Virus record (IMG/VR): IMGVR_UViG_3300035156_000227
Location: 1 to 44,937 of that record
Length of the DNA stretch: 44,937 bases
Source: a virus
Reading direction: 5' to 3' (one strand)
Shown: piece by piece, positions 28,618 through 38,196 of the stretch
Numbering within the stretch: the stretch's first letter is position 1
How the letters are laid out: each line of letters opens with the position of its first letter
Translations under genes and position numbers: made by a program
The notes under the pieces: generated by a model
Told to the model about the DNA's origin: nothing
Seen by the model: only the letters and a program-made list of their open reading frames with translations
Databases searched by the model: none

Positions 28618-31600
28618 CAAAAATCTCAAGGCGTCTATTGAGCTTCAGGTGTCTACGCCTGGAGCGGATAAGCTCGCCCAGCTAAAAAAGGACATTGCCG
28701 GGCTCGTCACCGAGCTCAACAAAGCTGGCTCGGGACTTACAAGCGGGCTGGACAAGACGCGCAGTGCCGCAACCAAGGCGGCAAGGGACACGTCCGCGGC
28801 GAAAGAGACGCTCGCTCGTAAAGACGCCAAGACCGTTGAGGCGAGTGTTCGCGCCGAGGAGACCGCAAACCGTAAGAAGCTGGCAGCGGAAAAGAAGCAC
28901 CTGGCGGAGCTAGACCGGGCACGGGATGCGGCAGCTGCTCGCGAACGTAAGCGTCAGGCCGACATTCAGCGCATGGGGCGCACCCAGGACCGCGCACTGA
29001 AGGATGACGCGAAGGTCAATTACACGCCTATCGCTCGAGACGCTAAAGCTGCGCGTGACCTGGCTAACGCCGGCGCAGCCTACAGCCGTGAACAGGCGGC
29101 GCTCGCGCGTGCTCAGTATCAGCGCGACTATGTTGCACATCAGCAAGCTCTTGCGATGAATGCTCGAATCGAGCAGGTGACGCAGGCGAAACTGCGTGCG
29201 CAGCAAGCGGCTCTACGTCGCGAAGGCCAGATGCTCGAGCAAGCGCATCGAATGAATGCGGCATTCGATGCCCGCCGGGCTGCCCAGATTCAGGCTGCCG
29301 GTGTCCAACAGTCGCAGGCGCTCGCCCAGAATGCTCGCCGCAACGCAGCGACCCAGCAGGCCATCTTCCAGCGCGACTATATTGACCATGCGGCCGCGCT
29401 GCGCATGAACGCGCAGATTACCCAGCAGCGTGCTGCCTCAGCTGCGGCTGCGCAAGCCAACACTCTAGGTGGGCGAATCAACTCGACGATGAGTAGCCTG
29501 GGGCGCAGTGCGTCCGACAGCTTCGTCAATAGCTTCAAGTCCTCACTGAACAGCGGGATGGCCGCAGCATTTGCCAGCGCAGGTGCCGCCATTGCTGCCC
29601 GGAAAATCTACCAGGATAACGTCGACGCCACCGCGGTCAAATATGGTCTGCAGTCAGCCTATGGCGAGGACCAGGACGGGGGCAAGTCGCGAGGCGGAGA
29701 GATGGAAAAGCGCCTGTTCGACCTATCGAACAAATACGGCGTCCAGTATGCCGGTGCTGCGAAAAGCTCCATTGGCTTTATCTCTGCCGCAAATGCCAGC
29801 GGCATGTCCGACAGCGACCAGATGAAAGTCCTGAACGGCCTGTTTGCCACGAAAACGGCTATGGGCCTTGGCGAAGGGGCCATGCAGCAGGCCGCCCGCG
29901 CAATCGGCCAGATGGCGGGTAAACAGTACGTCATGTCGGAGGAACTGAAGCTACAGCTGAACGACTCCATCCCAGGTCTCTACGGCGCGGCAATCTCGTA
30001 CATTACAAAAAACTCAGGCGGCGTAGTCAAGAATGGTGGCGACGTTGACAAGCTCCTCGCTGGCCAACTGAAGAACAAGGACGGCCAAACCGTCCGCCTG
30101 GAAAGTGCCAAGTTCCTCCCGGCGTTTATGGAATGGCTGTCGTCGAAGAACGGCAAGGCTGCTTTGGAAGCCGCGAACACCGGCCCGGCCGCAGGCATCA
30201 ACAAGCTGACGAACACCATCTTCAAGCTGAACGAGGAGCTGGGCAAGGCCGGTGCGATTGCAGGCTTCAACCGCGCAATGTCCGGTCTGGCAGACGTGGT
30301 CAAAGACCCTCAGGTGGTCGCCGCAATCAAGCAGATTGGCGCGAACTTCAAAGCGTTTATCGACGACATGGCCCCTATCGCCACGGCCGTCGGCAACTGG
30401 GTTAAGCAAAACACCAATCTGGTGGTGAGCCTCGCCGGCATCGGAGCTAAAGTTGCTGGTGTTAGCGTCGCAATGACGGTGCTGCTGGGCATAATTGGCT
30501 TTATTGCAAGTCCGTTTGTGAAGCTCATCGGAATGGTCAGCTTCCTGACTGGAGGATTCTTTGGGCTGGCGGGCAAGACCGGCTTGGTGATGACTGGCCT
30601 GAAAATGCTGGGGGCCTACATGCTCGGCCCGCTGGTCACCGGCTTTACTGGTATGCGTGTCGCGGCGCTTTCGGGCGCCGGCGGCATGGCGGTATTCAAG
30701 ACCGCAGCGGATGCGCTCCTGCTGTCTCTCGGGCGCATTGCTGGCGTGGCAGTCATCGCCGGCGGCGCACTAGCGGCATTCAGCATTGGCAAGGGTGTCT
30801 CAACTCAGATGAGCGCCGATAAGGCCATGGAGCTGAATACCGTCAAGGCTTCGCGCGAAGACCTGATGGGTGCGTCGGGTGCGTTGGGCAAAGCAATCGA
30901 AGGCGTCGACAGCGCAGCAGGTGCAGGCGACATTCCTCCTGCAAAGCGGGCGGCACGCAAAGCGTTGCTCCTGGCCCGTAAGCAGTCCATCGACGGCATC
31001 ATCGCAAACCAGGCAAAGCTTGAGGAGGCCGAAGCTAAGAAAAAGATGGCGGCCGAGCAGAAAGCAATTGAGGAAAAGAACAAGGCTGAGCTGGACAAGT
31101 CGACCAAGGAGATACAGTCCTTGCTCACCGTTGGGGAAGTTAAGGGTAAGAAAGGCCGCGGGGCTAACGCTCAGGCCAACGACATTAAGGCAGCCCAGGC
31201 GGACCAGGACAACCGCCTGGAAGCGATGGACTTGGAAGTGGCTAAACGCACCCGCCAGGCTCGTGAAGAACTGCTCGACCAAGAGCTGCAAGACGGCCTG
31301 CGCTCGTACAAGAGCTACTACGAGGAAAAGCAGAAGCTGGTGACGGAACAGCTAGATGAGGAGAAGAAAATCGCGCTCCAGGCTCGCGATGACGAAATTG
31401 CACGGATTCAGAAGGCGCTTAAGGACGGGAAGCCGGACGCTGCTGCGAAGGAGGCTGCAGGTATCCGAATTGATACCGCCGAGCAAGAGTACAACAAAAA
31501 GTTGCTTGAGATTGACCAGCAGCGCGTCCGTGAAAAGTCGAAGCTTGACCAGTCCGAAACGAAGGACAGCGAGAAGTACACGAAGCGACTGGCAGAGCTG

Positions 31601-32764
31601 AAGGCTGAGCTGGACAAGCTCAATGGTCGTGTCGACCTGGGCGCACAAAACGGAGCGATTGATGCCGAGTTTGCCCCTGCAGTAAAGGAGGCCGGTGCGA
31701 ACGGCGACGCTGAGCGCCTGGCCCTCCTGCAAAAGCTGATTGCGGCTCGTAAAGAAGTTGGACGCCTGGCGCAGCTGGACGAGAAGTTCAACATCTCCGC
31801 GCTGGAGTACGGGAACAGGGAGAGTGAAATTCAGCTAGCCCTGCAGCAAGGGCTGTTGACCAAGGCTGAAGCTGAGGACGCCGTCTTGGCACTCAAGAAA
31901 GAGCAGGCCGCAGCTAACCTGGTATTGCTCGAGCAAGAGGCCGCACTAACCCAGAACCCGAAAGTCCAAGCGGAGCTCCAGAAGCAGATTCTTACCGCCA
32001 AGCTGGTCATCAACACTGCGACGGGCAAACAGGTCGAGCTCGAGAACACTGTTGAGCAGTCTATGTCGGATGCGATGCAGTCTGTACTCAACGGGTCCAA
32101 GTCGATGCTGGAAATTGCTAAAGGTTTCCTGCAGAGCATCATTAACAGCGTGAACAAGATGCTGTCTGACGAGCTGGCTGGCGGAGTCATGAAGTGGATG
32201 AAGGGCATGAACGGTGGTGGTGAAGGCGGCGGAATCGTCGGCGGCTTCCTCAACATGCTGGGTATGGGTGCCAGCGCATCACGCGGTGCAGCACCAGGCT
32301 TCGAGTACGCAGGCTCAGGCACAGGGGCAGCGTCTGGTGGCGGCTTCCTAGCTACGGCAGCGTCCTTCATTGGCAGCCTGTTCGGCTTCAAAGAAGGCGG
32401 CGGCATCTCTGGGGCGATTACGGGGCCGGGAACCAGCACCAGCGATAGCATCCTTGCCCGCCTGTCCCACGGTGAGTATGTCCTCGACGCTGAGGACGTA
32501 AAGAAGATGGGTGGCTTCCAGGTCCTCGACAACATGCGCGAGAAGCTCCACGCGTACAAAGGTGGTGGTGGTGTCGCCGTAGCAGCTAAGGCAGCGGCGG
32601 CCGCTGGAAGCGCAGCAGCTAGCCGTGCATTGGGTGGTGGTACCGGCCCAATCATCAACATGACCATCAACACCGCTGACGCCAATTCGTTCCGCGCGTC
32701 GCAGTCCCAAATCATGGGGCAAATGGGCGCCATGTCCCGCATGGCCCAGGCCCGCAACGGGTAA
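28610..32764 (+). CDS. Tape measure protein
   Basis: 1384 residues, the longest gene, sets tail length. Residues 1-300 are coiled coil rich in Ala/Arg/Gln. About 360-530 match the tape-measure N-terminal domain (VQYAGAAKSSIGFISAANASG, SEELKLQLNDSIPGLYGAAI). Hydrophobic segments lie at about 600-735, followed by long charged coils (780-1150) and a C-terminal part with SMLEIAKGFLQSIINSVNKM as in lambda H-like proteins. The end has SHGEYVLDAEDVKKMGG and Gly/Ala-rich repeats. The start overlaps the chaperone stop. Confidence 0.92.
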   Translation: MSDKNLKASIELQVSTPGADKLAQLKKDIAGLVTELNKAGSGLTSGLDKTRSAATKAARDTSAAKETLARKDAKTVEASVRAEETANRKKLAAEKKHLAELDRARDAAAARERKRQADIQRMGRTQDRALKDDAKVNYTPIARDAKAARDLANAGAAYSREQAALARAQYQRDYVAHQQALAMNARIEQVTQAKLRAQQAALRREGQMLEQAHRMNAAFDARRAAQIQAAGVQQSQALAQNARRNAATQQAIFQRDYIDHAAALRMNAQITQQRAASAAAAQANTLGGRINSTMSSLGRSASDSFVNSFKSSLNSGMAAAFASAGAAIAARKIYQDNVDATAVKYGLQSAYGEDQDGGKSRGGEMEKRLFDLSNKYGVQYAGAAKSSIGFISAANASGMSDSDQMKVLNGLFATKTAMGLGEGAMQQAARAIGQMAGKQYVMSEELKLQLNDSIPGLYGAAISYITKNSGGVVKNGGDVDKLLAGQLKNKDGQTVRLESAKFLPAFMEWLSSKNGKAALEAANTGPAAGINKLTNTIFKLNEELGKAGAIAGFNRAMSGLADVVKDPQVVAAIKQIGANFKAFIDDMAPIATAVGNWVKQNTNLVVSLAGIGAKVAGVSVAMTVLLGIIGFIASPFVKLIGMVSFLTGGFFGLAGKTGLVMTGLKMLGAYMLGPLVTGFTGMRVAALSGAGGMAVFKTAADALLLSLGRIAGVAVIAGGALAAFSIGKGVSTQMSADKAMELNTVKASREDLMGASGALGKAIEGVDSAAGAGDIPPAKRAARKALLLARKQSIDGIIANQAKLEEAEAKKKMAAEQKAIEEKNKAELDKSTKEIQSLLTVGEVKGKKGRGANAQANDIKAAQADQDNRLEAMDLEVAKRTRQAREELLDQELQDGLRSYKSYYEEKQKLVTEQLDEEKKIALQARDDEIARIQKALKDGKPDAAAKEAAGIRIDTAEQEYNKKLLEIDQQRVREKSKLDQSETKDSEKYTKRLAELKAELDKLNGRVDLGAQNGAIDAEFAPAVKEAGANGDAERLALLQKLIAARKEVGRLAQLDEKFNISALEYGNRESEIQLALQQGLLTKAEAEDAVLALKKEQAAANLVLLEQEAALTQNPKVQAELQKQILTAKLVINTATGKQVELENTVEQSMSDAMQSVLNGSKSMLEIAKGFLQSIINSVNKMLSDELAGGVMKWMKGMNGGGEGGGIVGGFLNMLGMGASASRGAAPGFEYAGSGTGAASGGGFLATAASFIGSLFGFKEGGGISGAITGPGTSTSDSILARLSHGEYVLDAEDVKKMGGFQVLDNMREKLHAYKGGGGVAVAAKAAAAAGSAAASRALGGGTGPIINMTINTADANSFRASQSQIMGQMGAMSRMAQARNG

Positions 32765-32832
32765 CCCCGTAGCTATACGTGTAAGGGGTCGGCAACTCTG
32801 TCGGCCCTTCTTTCTTCCCGGAGCATCCTCCT

Positions 32833-33462
32833 ATGACCTACCTCTCCTTCGTCGAGGAGCGCATCTCCGACGGCGAAATTCTCAAAAACAGCACCTTTGG
32901 CCCGTCGTACAGCACTCGCGTCAGCAAAACGGGCAATGCGAGCGAACAGCGCAACATCAACTGGGACACCGCGGTCTGCAAGGGCCAGCTGGGCGAACGC
33001 ATGCTGCTGTCTAAGCAGATGGACACGCTTTTGGCCTTCTTCCATGCGCGCCGTGGCCGGGCTATTGGCTTCCGCCATAAGGATTGGTCGGACTACATCG
33101 TCAAGCAGTCTCAAGGCACCCTGGAACCCGTGGCCAACGGCAGGTATCAGCTTTTCAAAACCTACCCAGCCAGCAGCGGGCTGCCGGGTAAGCGAAAAAT
33201 CCTCAAGCCAGTCGACGGAACCGTGAAGGTCTACGACAGCGCGTTCGATGAGCCAATCCCGGTGGTGGTCGACCACACGACCGGCATCGTCACCCTACCT
33301 GGCGGAGCAATCGGCGCCTTGAGCTGGACTGGTGAATTTGATGTGCCTGTCCGCTTCGACGTTGACGAGCTCCAGCCACAGTTCCTCCAGCACGAGCGTT
33401 CCACTGGCCAGAGCCTGTTCCAGGTGTTCTCGCTACCCATCATCGAGTTGAAAAACCCATGA
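32833..33462 (+). CDS. Distal tail protein (DUF2460, GTA Orfg12-like)
   Basis: 209 residues. SFVEERISDGEILKNSTFGP, then LLSKQMDTLLAFFHARRGRAIGFRHKDWSDY and a C-terminal EFDVPVRFDVDELQ are the DUF2460 pattern. In gene transfer agents and related siphophages this is the distal tail ring. First of four tightly joined genes, each overlapping the next. Confidence 0.85.
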   Translation: MTYLSFVEERISDGEILKNSTFGPSYSTRVSKTGNASEQRNINWDTAVCKGQLGERMLLSKQMDTLLAFFHARRGRAIGFRHKDWSDYIVKQSQGTLEPVANGRYQLFKTYPASSGLPGKRKILKPVDGTVKVYDSAFDEPIPVVVDHTTGIVTLPGGAIGALSWTGEFDVPVRFDVDELQPQFLQHERSTGQSLFQVFSLPIIELKNP

Positions 33463-34295
33463 AAATCATCCCAATCCGGCTGCTCGAGGCGATTCAGAGC
33501 CCGGTGGCAGCTCTGTCGATTTGCTGGCTCATCACGCGTCGAGACGGCGTTGTCCAAGGTTTCACGGATGCGCAGGACGACCTGGTGATAGACGGCCAGC
33601 GCTGCCAGGCAATCACGGGGTTTGAGCCGTCGGCTATCGAGTCGACCGCAACTATGTCCGTCGACAACCTTGAGATTAATGGTTTGCTGAACAGCGGGGC
33701 TATTCGCTCCGCTGACGTGCACGCCGGAATCTACGGCGGAGCCCAAGTACGCATGTTCTACGTCGACCGCAGCGACATTGCGGCCGGCACGCTACCAGTT
33801 AAAAAGGGATATATCGGAAATATTTCCTACGAACAAGGGAAATTCTCGGCTGAGATACGCGGTGTGTTGCAGCCCTACTCCCAAAGCATCATTGAGCTCT
33901 GCTCGAAGACCTGCCGTGCAACTCTCGGCGACCATCGTTGCAAAGTCAGCCTTACTCCTTTTACCGTAACCGGTACTGTGGCCGAACCGCAGAATAGCCA
34001 GCGATTCAAGGATGCCGGCCGCACTGAGGAAGCAGGTTACTTCACCAACGGGCAGGTCAGGTTCACATCGGGCGCCTGCGCTGGGCTCTCAATCGAGGTG
34101 AAATTTTACTCGCCAGGTGTGGTCCAGCTCTCGATGCCCATGCCGCGACTGCTGGCCGAAGGCGATACCTACGTCATGACTGCTGGCTGTGACCGTACTG
34201 TTGAGACCTGTGCGGACCGCTTCAACAATGTCCTGAACTTCCGCGGCGAGCCTTTCGTCCCTGACCCGGCTGTCACTGCGGCGCCAGCATCATGA
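33459..34295 (+). CDS. Tail hub protein (DUF2163, GTA Orfg13-like)
   Basis: 278 residues. Cys-containing ELCSKTCRATLGDHRCKV (146-163) and the later AGCDRTVETCADRFNN are hallmarks of this family; the cysteines likely bind iron-sulfur or metal. It forms part of the baseplate hub. Overlaps its neighbours by 4 bp on each side. Confidence 0.85.
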   Translation: MKIIPIRLLEAIQSPVAALSICWLITRRDGVVQGFTDAQDDLVIDGQRCQAITGFEPSAIESTATMSVDNLEINGLLNSGAIRSADVHAGIYGGAQVRMFYVDRSDIAAGTLPVKKGYIGNISYEQGKFSAEIRGVLQPYSQSIIELCSKTCRATLGDHRCKVSLTPFTVTGTVAEPQNSQRFKDAGRTEEAGYFTNGQVRFTSGACAGLSIEVKFYSPGVVQLSMPMPRLLAEGDTYVMTAGCDRTVETCADRFNNVLNFRGEPFVPDPAVTAAPAS

Positions 34296-34702
34296 CCACC
34301 CGAGCCGACGTTGTAGCGCAAGCGCGCACCTGCCTGGGCGTTCGATTCCGGCACCAGGGGCGCACCCCCGAGCAAGGGCTCGACTGTGCAGGCCTCCTGG
34401 TCTATGTGATGCGCACCCTCGGCCTCACGGTCCACGACTGCCTCAACTACTCGCACTACCCGGACCACCAGGTACTGACCGAGCTGCTGCACGAGCATCT
34501 CATCCCAGTTTCGCTACACGAAGTACAGCCCGGCGACGTGCTCCGATTTGTGGCCGGGCGTGACCCGGTTCACCTCGGCCTAGCCACTGATATTGGCGTG
34601 ATACACGCGGCGGCGCCTCATCGGAAAGTCGTCGAACACATCCTGGCTCCCAGCCCGTCCTTGCGTCTGGTCGAAGCCTACAAAATTCCTGGAGTTTACT
34701 AA
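34292..34702 (+). CDS. NlpC/P60 tail peptidase (GTA Orfg14-like)
   Basis: 136 residues. Nucleophile Cys32 in LDCAGL, catalytic His94 in VHLGLATD, and GDVLRF before it, as in NlpC/P60 cysteine peptidases. Carried on the tail tip, it would cut peptidoglycan cross-links during DNA injection. Overlaps the genes on both sides. Confidence 0.87.
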   Translation: MTTRADVVAQARTCLGVRFRHQGRTPEQGLDCAGLLVYVMRTLGLTVHDCLNYSHYPDHQVLTELLHEHLIPVSLHEVQPGDVLRFVAGRDPVHLGLATDIGVIHAAAPHRKVVEHILAPSPSLRLVEAYKIPGVY

Positions 34703-37700
34703 TGGCACAAGTAGTACCGTTCGTCGGCGCCGCCGTCGGCTTCATGATTGGAGGACCAGCCGGCGCACAAGCTGGTTGGGTGCTCGGAAGCATCGCGGGC
34801 TCAATCCTAGCGCCGACGCAGACGCAGGAAGGCTCGCGCCTATCCGACCTGAAAATTCAAACTTCAACCTATGGGAAGCCGATTCCTGCAGTGTTCGGGG
34901 GCTGGCGTCTCGCGGGAAATGTCATCTGGGCCAAGGAGATGCGCGAACAACGCACGACTGAGCGCGTTGGCAAAAATCAGAAGGTCTCGAACTACTCTTA
35001 TTATGGCACCTGCGCCGTCGCAATCTGCGAAGGGCCGATTACCGGAGTGCGCCGCATCTGGGCTGACGGAAAGTTAGCCTACGACACCTCGGGCGGTGCC
35101 GACAGTATCAGCGATGACGACACGCGCCTCGACCAGTACATCACGATTTACCGCGGCACCGAAGAGCAGATGCCCGACCCAACGATGCAGGCGGCGCTGG
35201 GAGCTAATCGCTGCCCGGCCCACCGCGGCACCGCGTACGTTGTTCTAAACGACCTGCCTCTCGAAAAATTCGGCAACAGGATTCCCAACTTCGAGTTTGA
35301 GGTTATTGCTCAGAGCACGACCACAACCGATGTGAAGGACGTGGTCTGGCACAACCCGCAACCCGTGGGTGGCCAAAAGGTCATTGGGCAGGCCTACGAC
35401 CCGGTGCGCGGCATGCTGTGGATTCAAGCCGAGAGCTCCTGGCCAACAATTGACTTTAAGGTCTTCAACGTCCAGTCGAAGGTTACTGCCAACGTCAAAC
35501 TGGATGGCCGTGCCCTGTTCCGCTTCGGCATCCAAAAGCTCCTGCCGGACCTACGTGACGATGACCCAGTGTTCCGTCCGAGCGGAACCATCCGCTACGA
35601 CGCTCATCGCGATTGCCTGTGGGTGCACGGTCGGCTCAACGGCGGCGGTTATGGCGGCGATGACGCCTTCGCTCGAGTCAACCCGGACACCGGCGCCATT
35701 CTCTCGATTGTGCAACCTACTGTGCGCACGAACGGCGGCACGAATTTCTGCGTCCTGCCCGACAAGAACACGCTCTGGTACTACACCCAAGAAATGCCAC
35801 CGTCAGCGGAAGGGTCGGGGTTTTCGGGCCTACCTGGCCAGGTAACCGGCATCGGCGACGCCTCGAATCAGCGTCGTTTCCGCGTCCTGTGCGTATCCCT
35901 GAGCAACGGCGCCACCAGCGTTATAGCGGACCGGCTCGAAGATGGAACCCAGTCGACATACGGTATCAACGGCAACAGCAGCTCTGTCGAGTACGACGAG
36001 AAAAACCAGACCGTCTGGGTCGCTTACTGGCGCGCCGGCGGAAGCGTGGTGGGCACACAGTACGCAATCCAGGGCTTCGACGCCAACAATTTCTGGATTG
36101 ACCTGCAAAACATCAACGGTAACGCGCCCGACTACATGCTGCGTGCTACGAAGCCTAAGTCCCTGCCCTCCTACGGCCAGTCGTGGTTCGTCGTGGAGCC
36201 CCGCACCCGTGCGCTGTGGTTCTACGATGGGACGAGCTTGAATCGCATTGACCCGTTCACTGGGAAGCCCGTGCTCGTCTACACCGGCCCCGCCCTGGGC
36301 GCCAGCGCCAGCGGTGACGGCACGGTCTATCTGATGGTCACGTCGGGGGCTGGCGCGCTGACCAGCCAGAAGGCAATCGCATTTGACCAATTTGGAGCTC
36401 CGCTCGAGAAGGCGCTGGAAGACTCCGGCATCTTCAATCTAGGCTTTGATGTGTTTGTCGATTCCGGTCGTAGCCTGGTCGTGTCGAACTACGGGATGCT
36501 CTACAAGGACCGCCTAACCGCCAGCGGTGTTTCGGTGGCAGATATTTTCACAGCCATCTCGAACCGTCTGCGCGTGCCGGCGGAGGACTACGACGTGTCC
36601 GCCGTCTCTGGCCCTGACTACGCAGTGCAAGGCTTCGCCATCACGACCCGCACGTCCGGACGCAGCGCTTTCGAGCCGCTGATGACTGCCTACGCTCTTG
36701 ACGTTGCCGAGAGCGGCGGTGTTGCACGCGTGCTCCCGCGGACCCACGCGCCCCTGGCTGCGCGTATTCCGATTGGCGACCTGGCAGCTACTGACGCCTC
36801 CGGCAGCGATGAGCCGGCACCACCGGTGCAATCGGTGTTGGCACAGGACCAGGAGCTCCCATATCAAGTAGAAATTGGCTTCGCAAATCCAGAGATTGAA
36901 TACCGCCAAGACCTGCGCCGCTACGTCAAGAGCACGCACACGTCCAGCGTTGACGTTCGCACCCTTGACCTGCCAATCGTAATGCCGGCGGCGCGCGCCG
37001 AGACGCTTGCCCAAGTACTCACGCTCGAGGCTCACATGGGCCGAAACACCCACGAACTGCAGGTAGGCATCAAATACATGCACGTCGAGCCGGGTGACGT
37101 TATCGACGTAGAGACCGACAACGGCTGGGTGCGGATGTACGTAGTCAAGACAGGCTTCAGCCCGTCTGGCCTGCTGCGAATCAGCACTCGGAACTTCGAC
37201 TACAGCCTCTATGAGGAGCTCTCGAGCACTCCGAACTTCTTCGAGGTGGTCTCCGCGCCGATTCCCCGTGTTTCGGCGCCAGCGCTGGTGCTGATGGATA
37301 TTCCGCTGCTGACCAGTGCCGACGATGGCCCAGGCTTCTATGCGGTGGCTCATACGCTCACGGCCGACGCGGGGTTCAGCAAGCCGTCGTTGTTGGTAAG
37401 CGCGGACGACACGAACTACTCGTTCGTCACCGCCTTCGCCACGCCAGGCACTGTCGGTCGAGTAGTGGGAGCATTGCCTGCGGCAGCAACGCCTGAGCTC
37501 TGGGACCTGGCCAACGAGATTACGGTTCACGTTGTCTCCGGCGCGTTCTACAGCGCCACCGACGCCCAGGTGCTCAACGGTGCAAACTTGGCGCTGCTTG
37601 GCGGTGAGCTTATCCAGTTCGCGAACGCCGAGGCCAATGAGGACGGTAGCTATACGCTCAGTAGGCTCCTGCGCGGCCGCAAAGGCACTGAAGCTGCAAT

Positions 37701-38196
37701 GGCCCAGCACAAGAGCGGCGACACCTTGGTGCTGCTCGACTCCAACGTTGCACGCGTCGAGCTGCCTGTCGAGATGCACGGCATCTCCCGCTACTACAAG
37801 CTAGTGAGCCCGGGCCAAGACCCTGTCCTGGTGCGCGCGGTGCAGTTCGCGTGTCAAGACGTTGGCCAAGAATGCCTGGCGCCGGTGAAGCTGGCTGGCT
37901 CCCGCAGTGAAGCGGGCGACCTGGCCCTGTCTTGGGTGCGTCGCACCCGTATCGGCGGCGAACTGCGCGACAAAACGGACGCGCTGCTTGGTGAGGCTAC
38001 TGAAGCCTACGAGGTGGACGTGGTCGACGGTACCGGCGCCGTCAAGCGCACTTTCAGCGCCAGCTCCCCCTCCCTGGTCTACACCGCCTCGCAGCAGGCC
38101 GAGGACTTTGGCTCCGCCCAAATCTCCGTCCAGGTGAACGTCTATCAAATCAGCGCGTCCGTCGGCCGTGGCTACCCCCTTATCGGAACCGTCTAA
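34702..38196 (+). CDS. Tail tip / host specificity protein (GTA Orfg15-like)
   Basis: 1164 residues. Starts with a Gly-rich hydrophobic segment (GAAVGFMIGGPAGAQAGWVLG), then DLKIQTSTYGKPIPAVFGGWRLAGNVIW, the usual opening of these central fibre/hub proteins. Residues ~210-600 form an inserted domain of repeated beta blocks (VWHNPQP, LWVHGRL, LWYYTQ, VWVAYW, LWFYDG) that reads like a beta-propeller. After 650 comes the conserved tail-hub domain (VGIKYMHVEPGDVIDVETDNGW), then a C-terminal fibronectin-like region. The insertion may bind the receptor. Confidence 0.82.
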   Translation: MAQVVPFVGAAVGFMIGGPAGAQAGWVLGSIAGSILAPTQTQEGSRLSDLKIQTSTYGKPIPAVFGGWRLAGNVIWAKEMREQRTTERVGKNQKVSNYSYYGTCAVAICEGPITGVRRIWADGKLAYDTSGGADSISDDDTRLDQYITIYRGTEEQMPDPTMQAALGANRCPAHRGTAYVVLNDLPLEKFGNRIPNFEFEVIAQSTTTTDVKDVVWHNPQPVGGQKVIGQAYDPVRGMLWIQAESSWPTIDFKVFNVQSKVTANVKLDGRALFRFGIQKLLPDLRDDDPVFRPSGTIRYDAHRDCLWVHGRLNGGGYGGDDAFARVNPDTGAILSIVQPTVRTNGGTNFCVLPDKNTLWYYTQEMPPSAEGSGFSGLPGQVTGIGDASNQRRFRVLCVSLSNGATSVIADRLEDGTQSTYGINGNSSSVEYDEKNQTVWVAYWRAGGSVVGTQYAIQGFDANNFWIDLQNINGNAPDYMLRATKPKSLPSYGQSWFVVEPRTRALWFYDGTSLNRIDPFTGKPVLVYTGPALGASASGDGTVYLMVTSGAGALTSQKAIAFDQFGAPLEKALEDSGIFNLGFDVFVDSGRSLVVSNYGMLYKDRLTASGVSVADIFTAISNRLRVPAEDYDVSAVSGPDYAVQGFAITTRTSGRSAFEPLMTAYALDVAESGGVARVLPRTHAPLAARIPIGDLAATDASGSDEPAPPVQSVLAQDQELPYQVEIGFANPEIEYRQDLRRYVKSTHTSSVDVRTLDLPIVMPAARAETLAQVLTLEAHMGRNTHELQVGIKYMHVEPGDVIDVETDNGWVRMYVVKTGFSPSGLLRISTRNFDYSLYEELSSTPNFFEVVSAPIPRVSAPALVLMDIPLLTSADDGPGFYAVAHTLTADAGFSKPSLLVSADDTNYSFVTAFATPGTVGRVVGALPAAATPELWDLANEITVHVVSGAFYSATDAQVLNGANLALLGGELIQFANAEANEDGSYTLSRLLRGRKGTEAAMAQHKSGDTLVLLDSNVARVELPVEMHGISRYYKLVSPGQDPVLVRAVQFACQDVGQECLAPVKLAGSRSEAGDLALSWVRRTRIGGELRDKTDALLGEATEAYEVDVVDGTGAVKRTFSASSPSLVYTASQQAEDFGSAQISVQVNVYQISASVGRGYPLIGTV

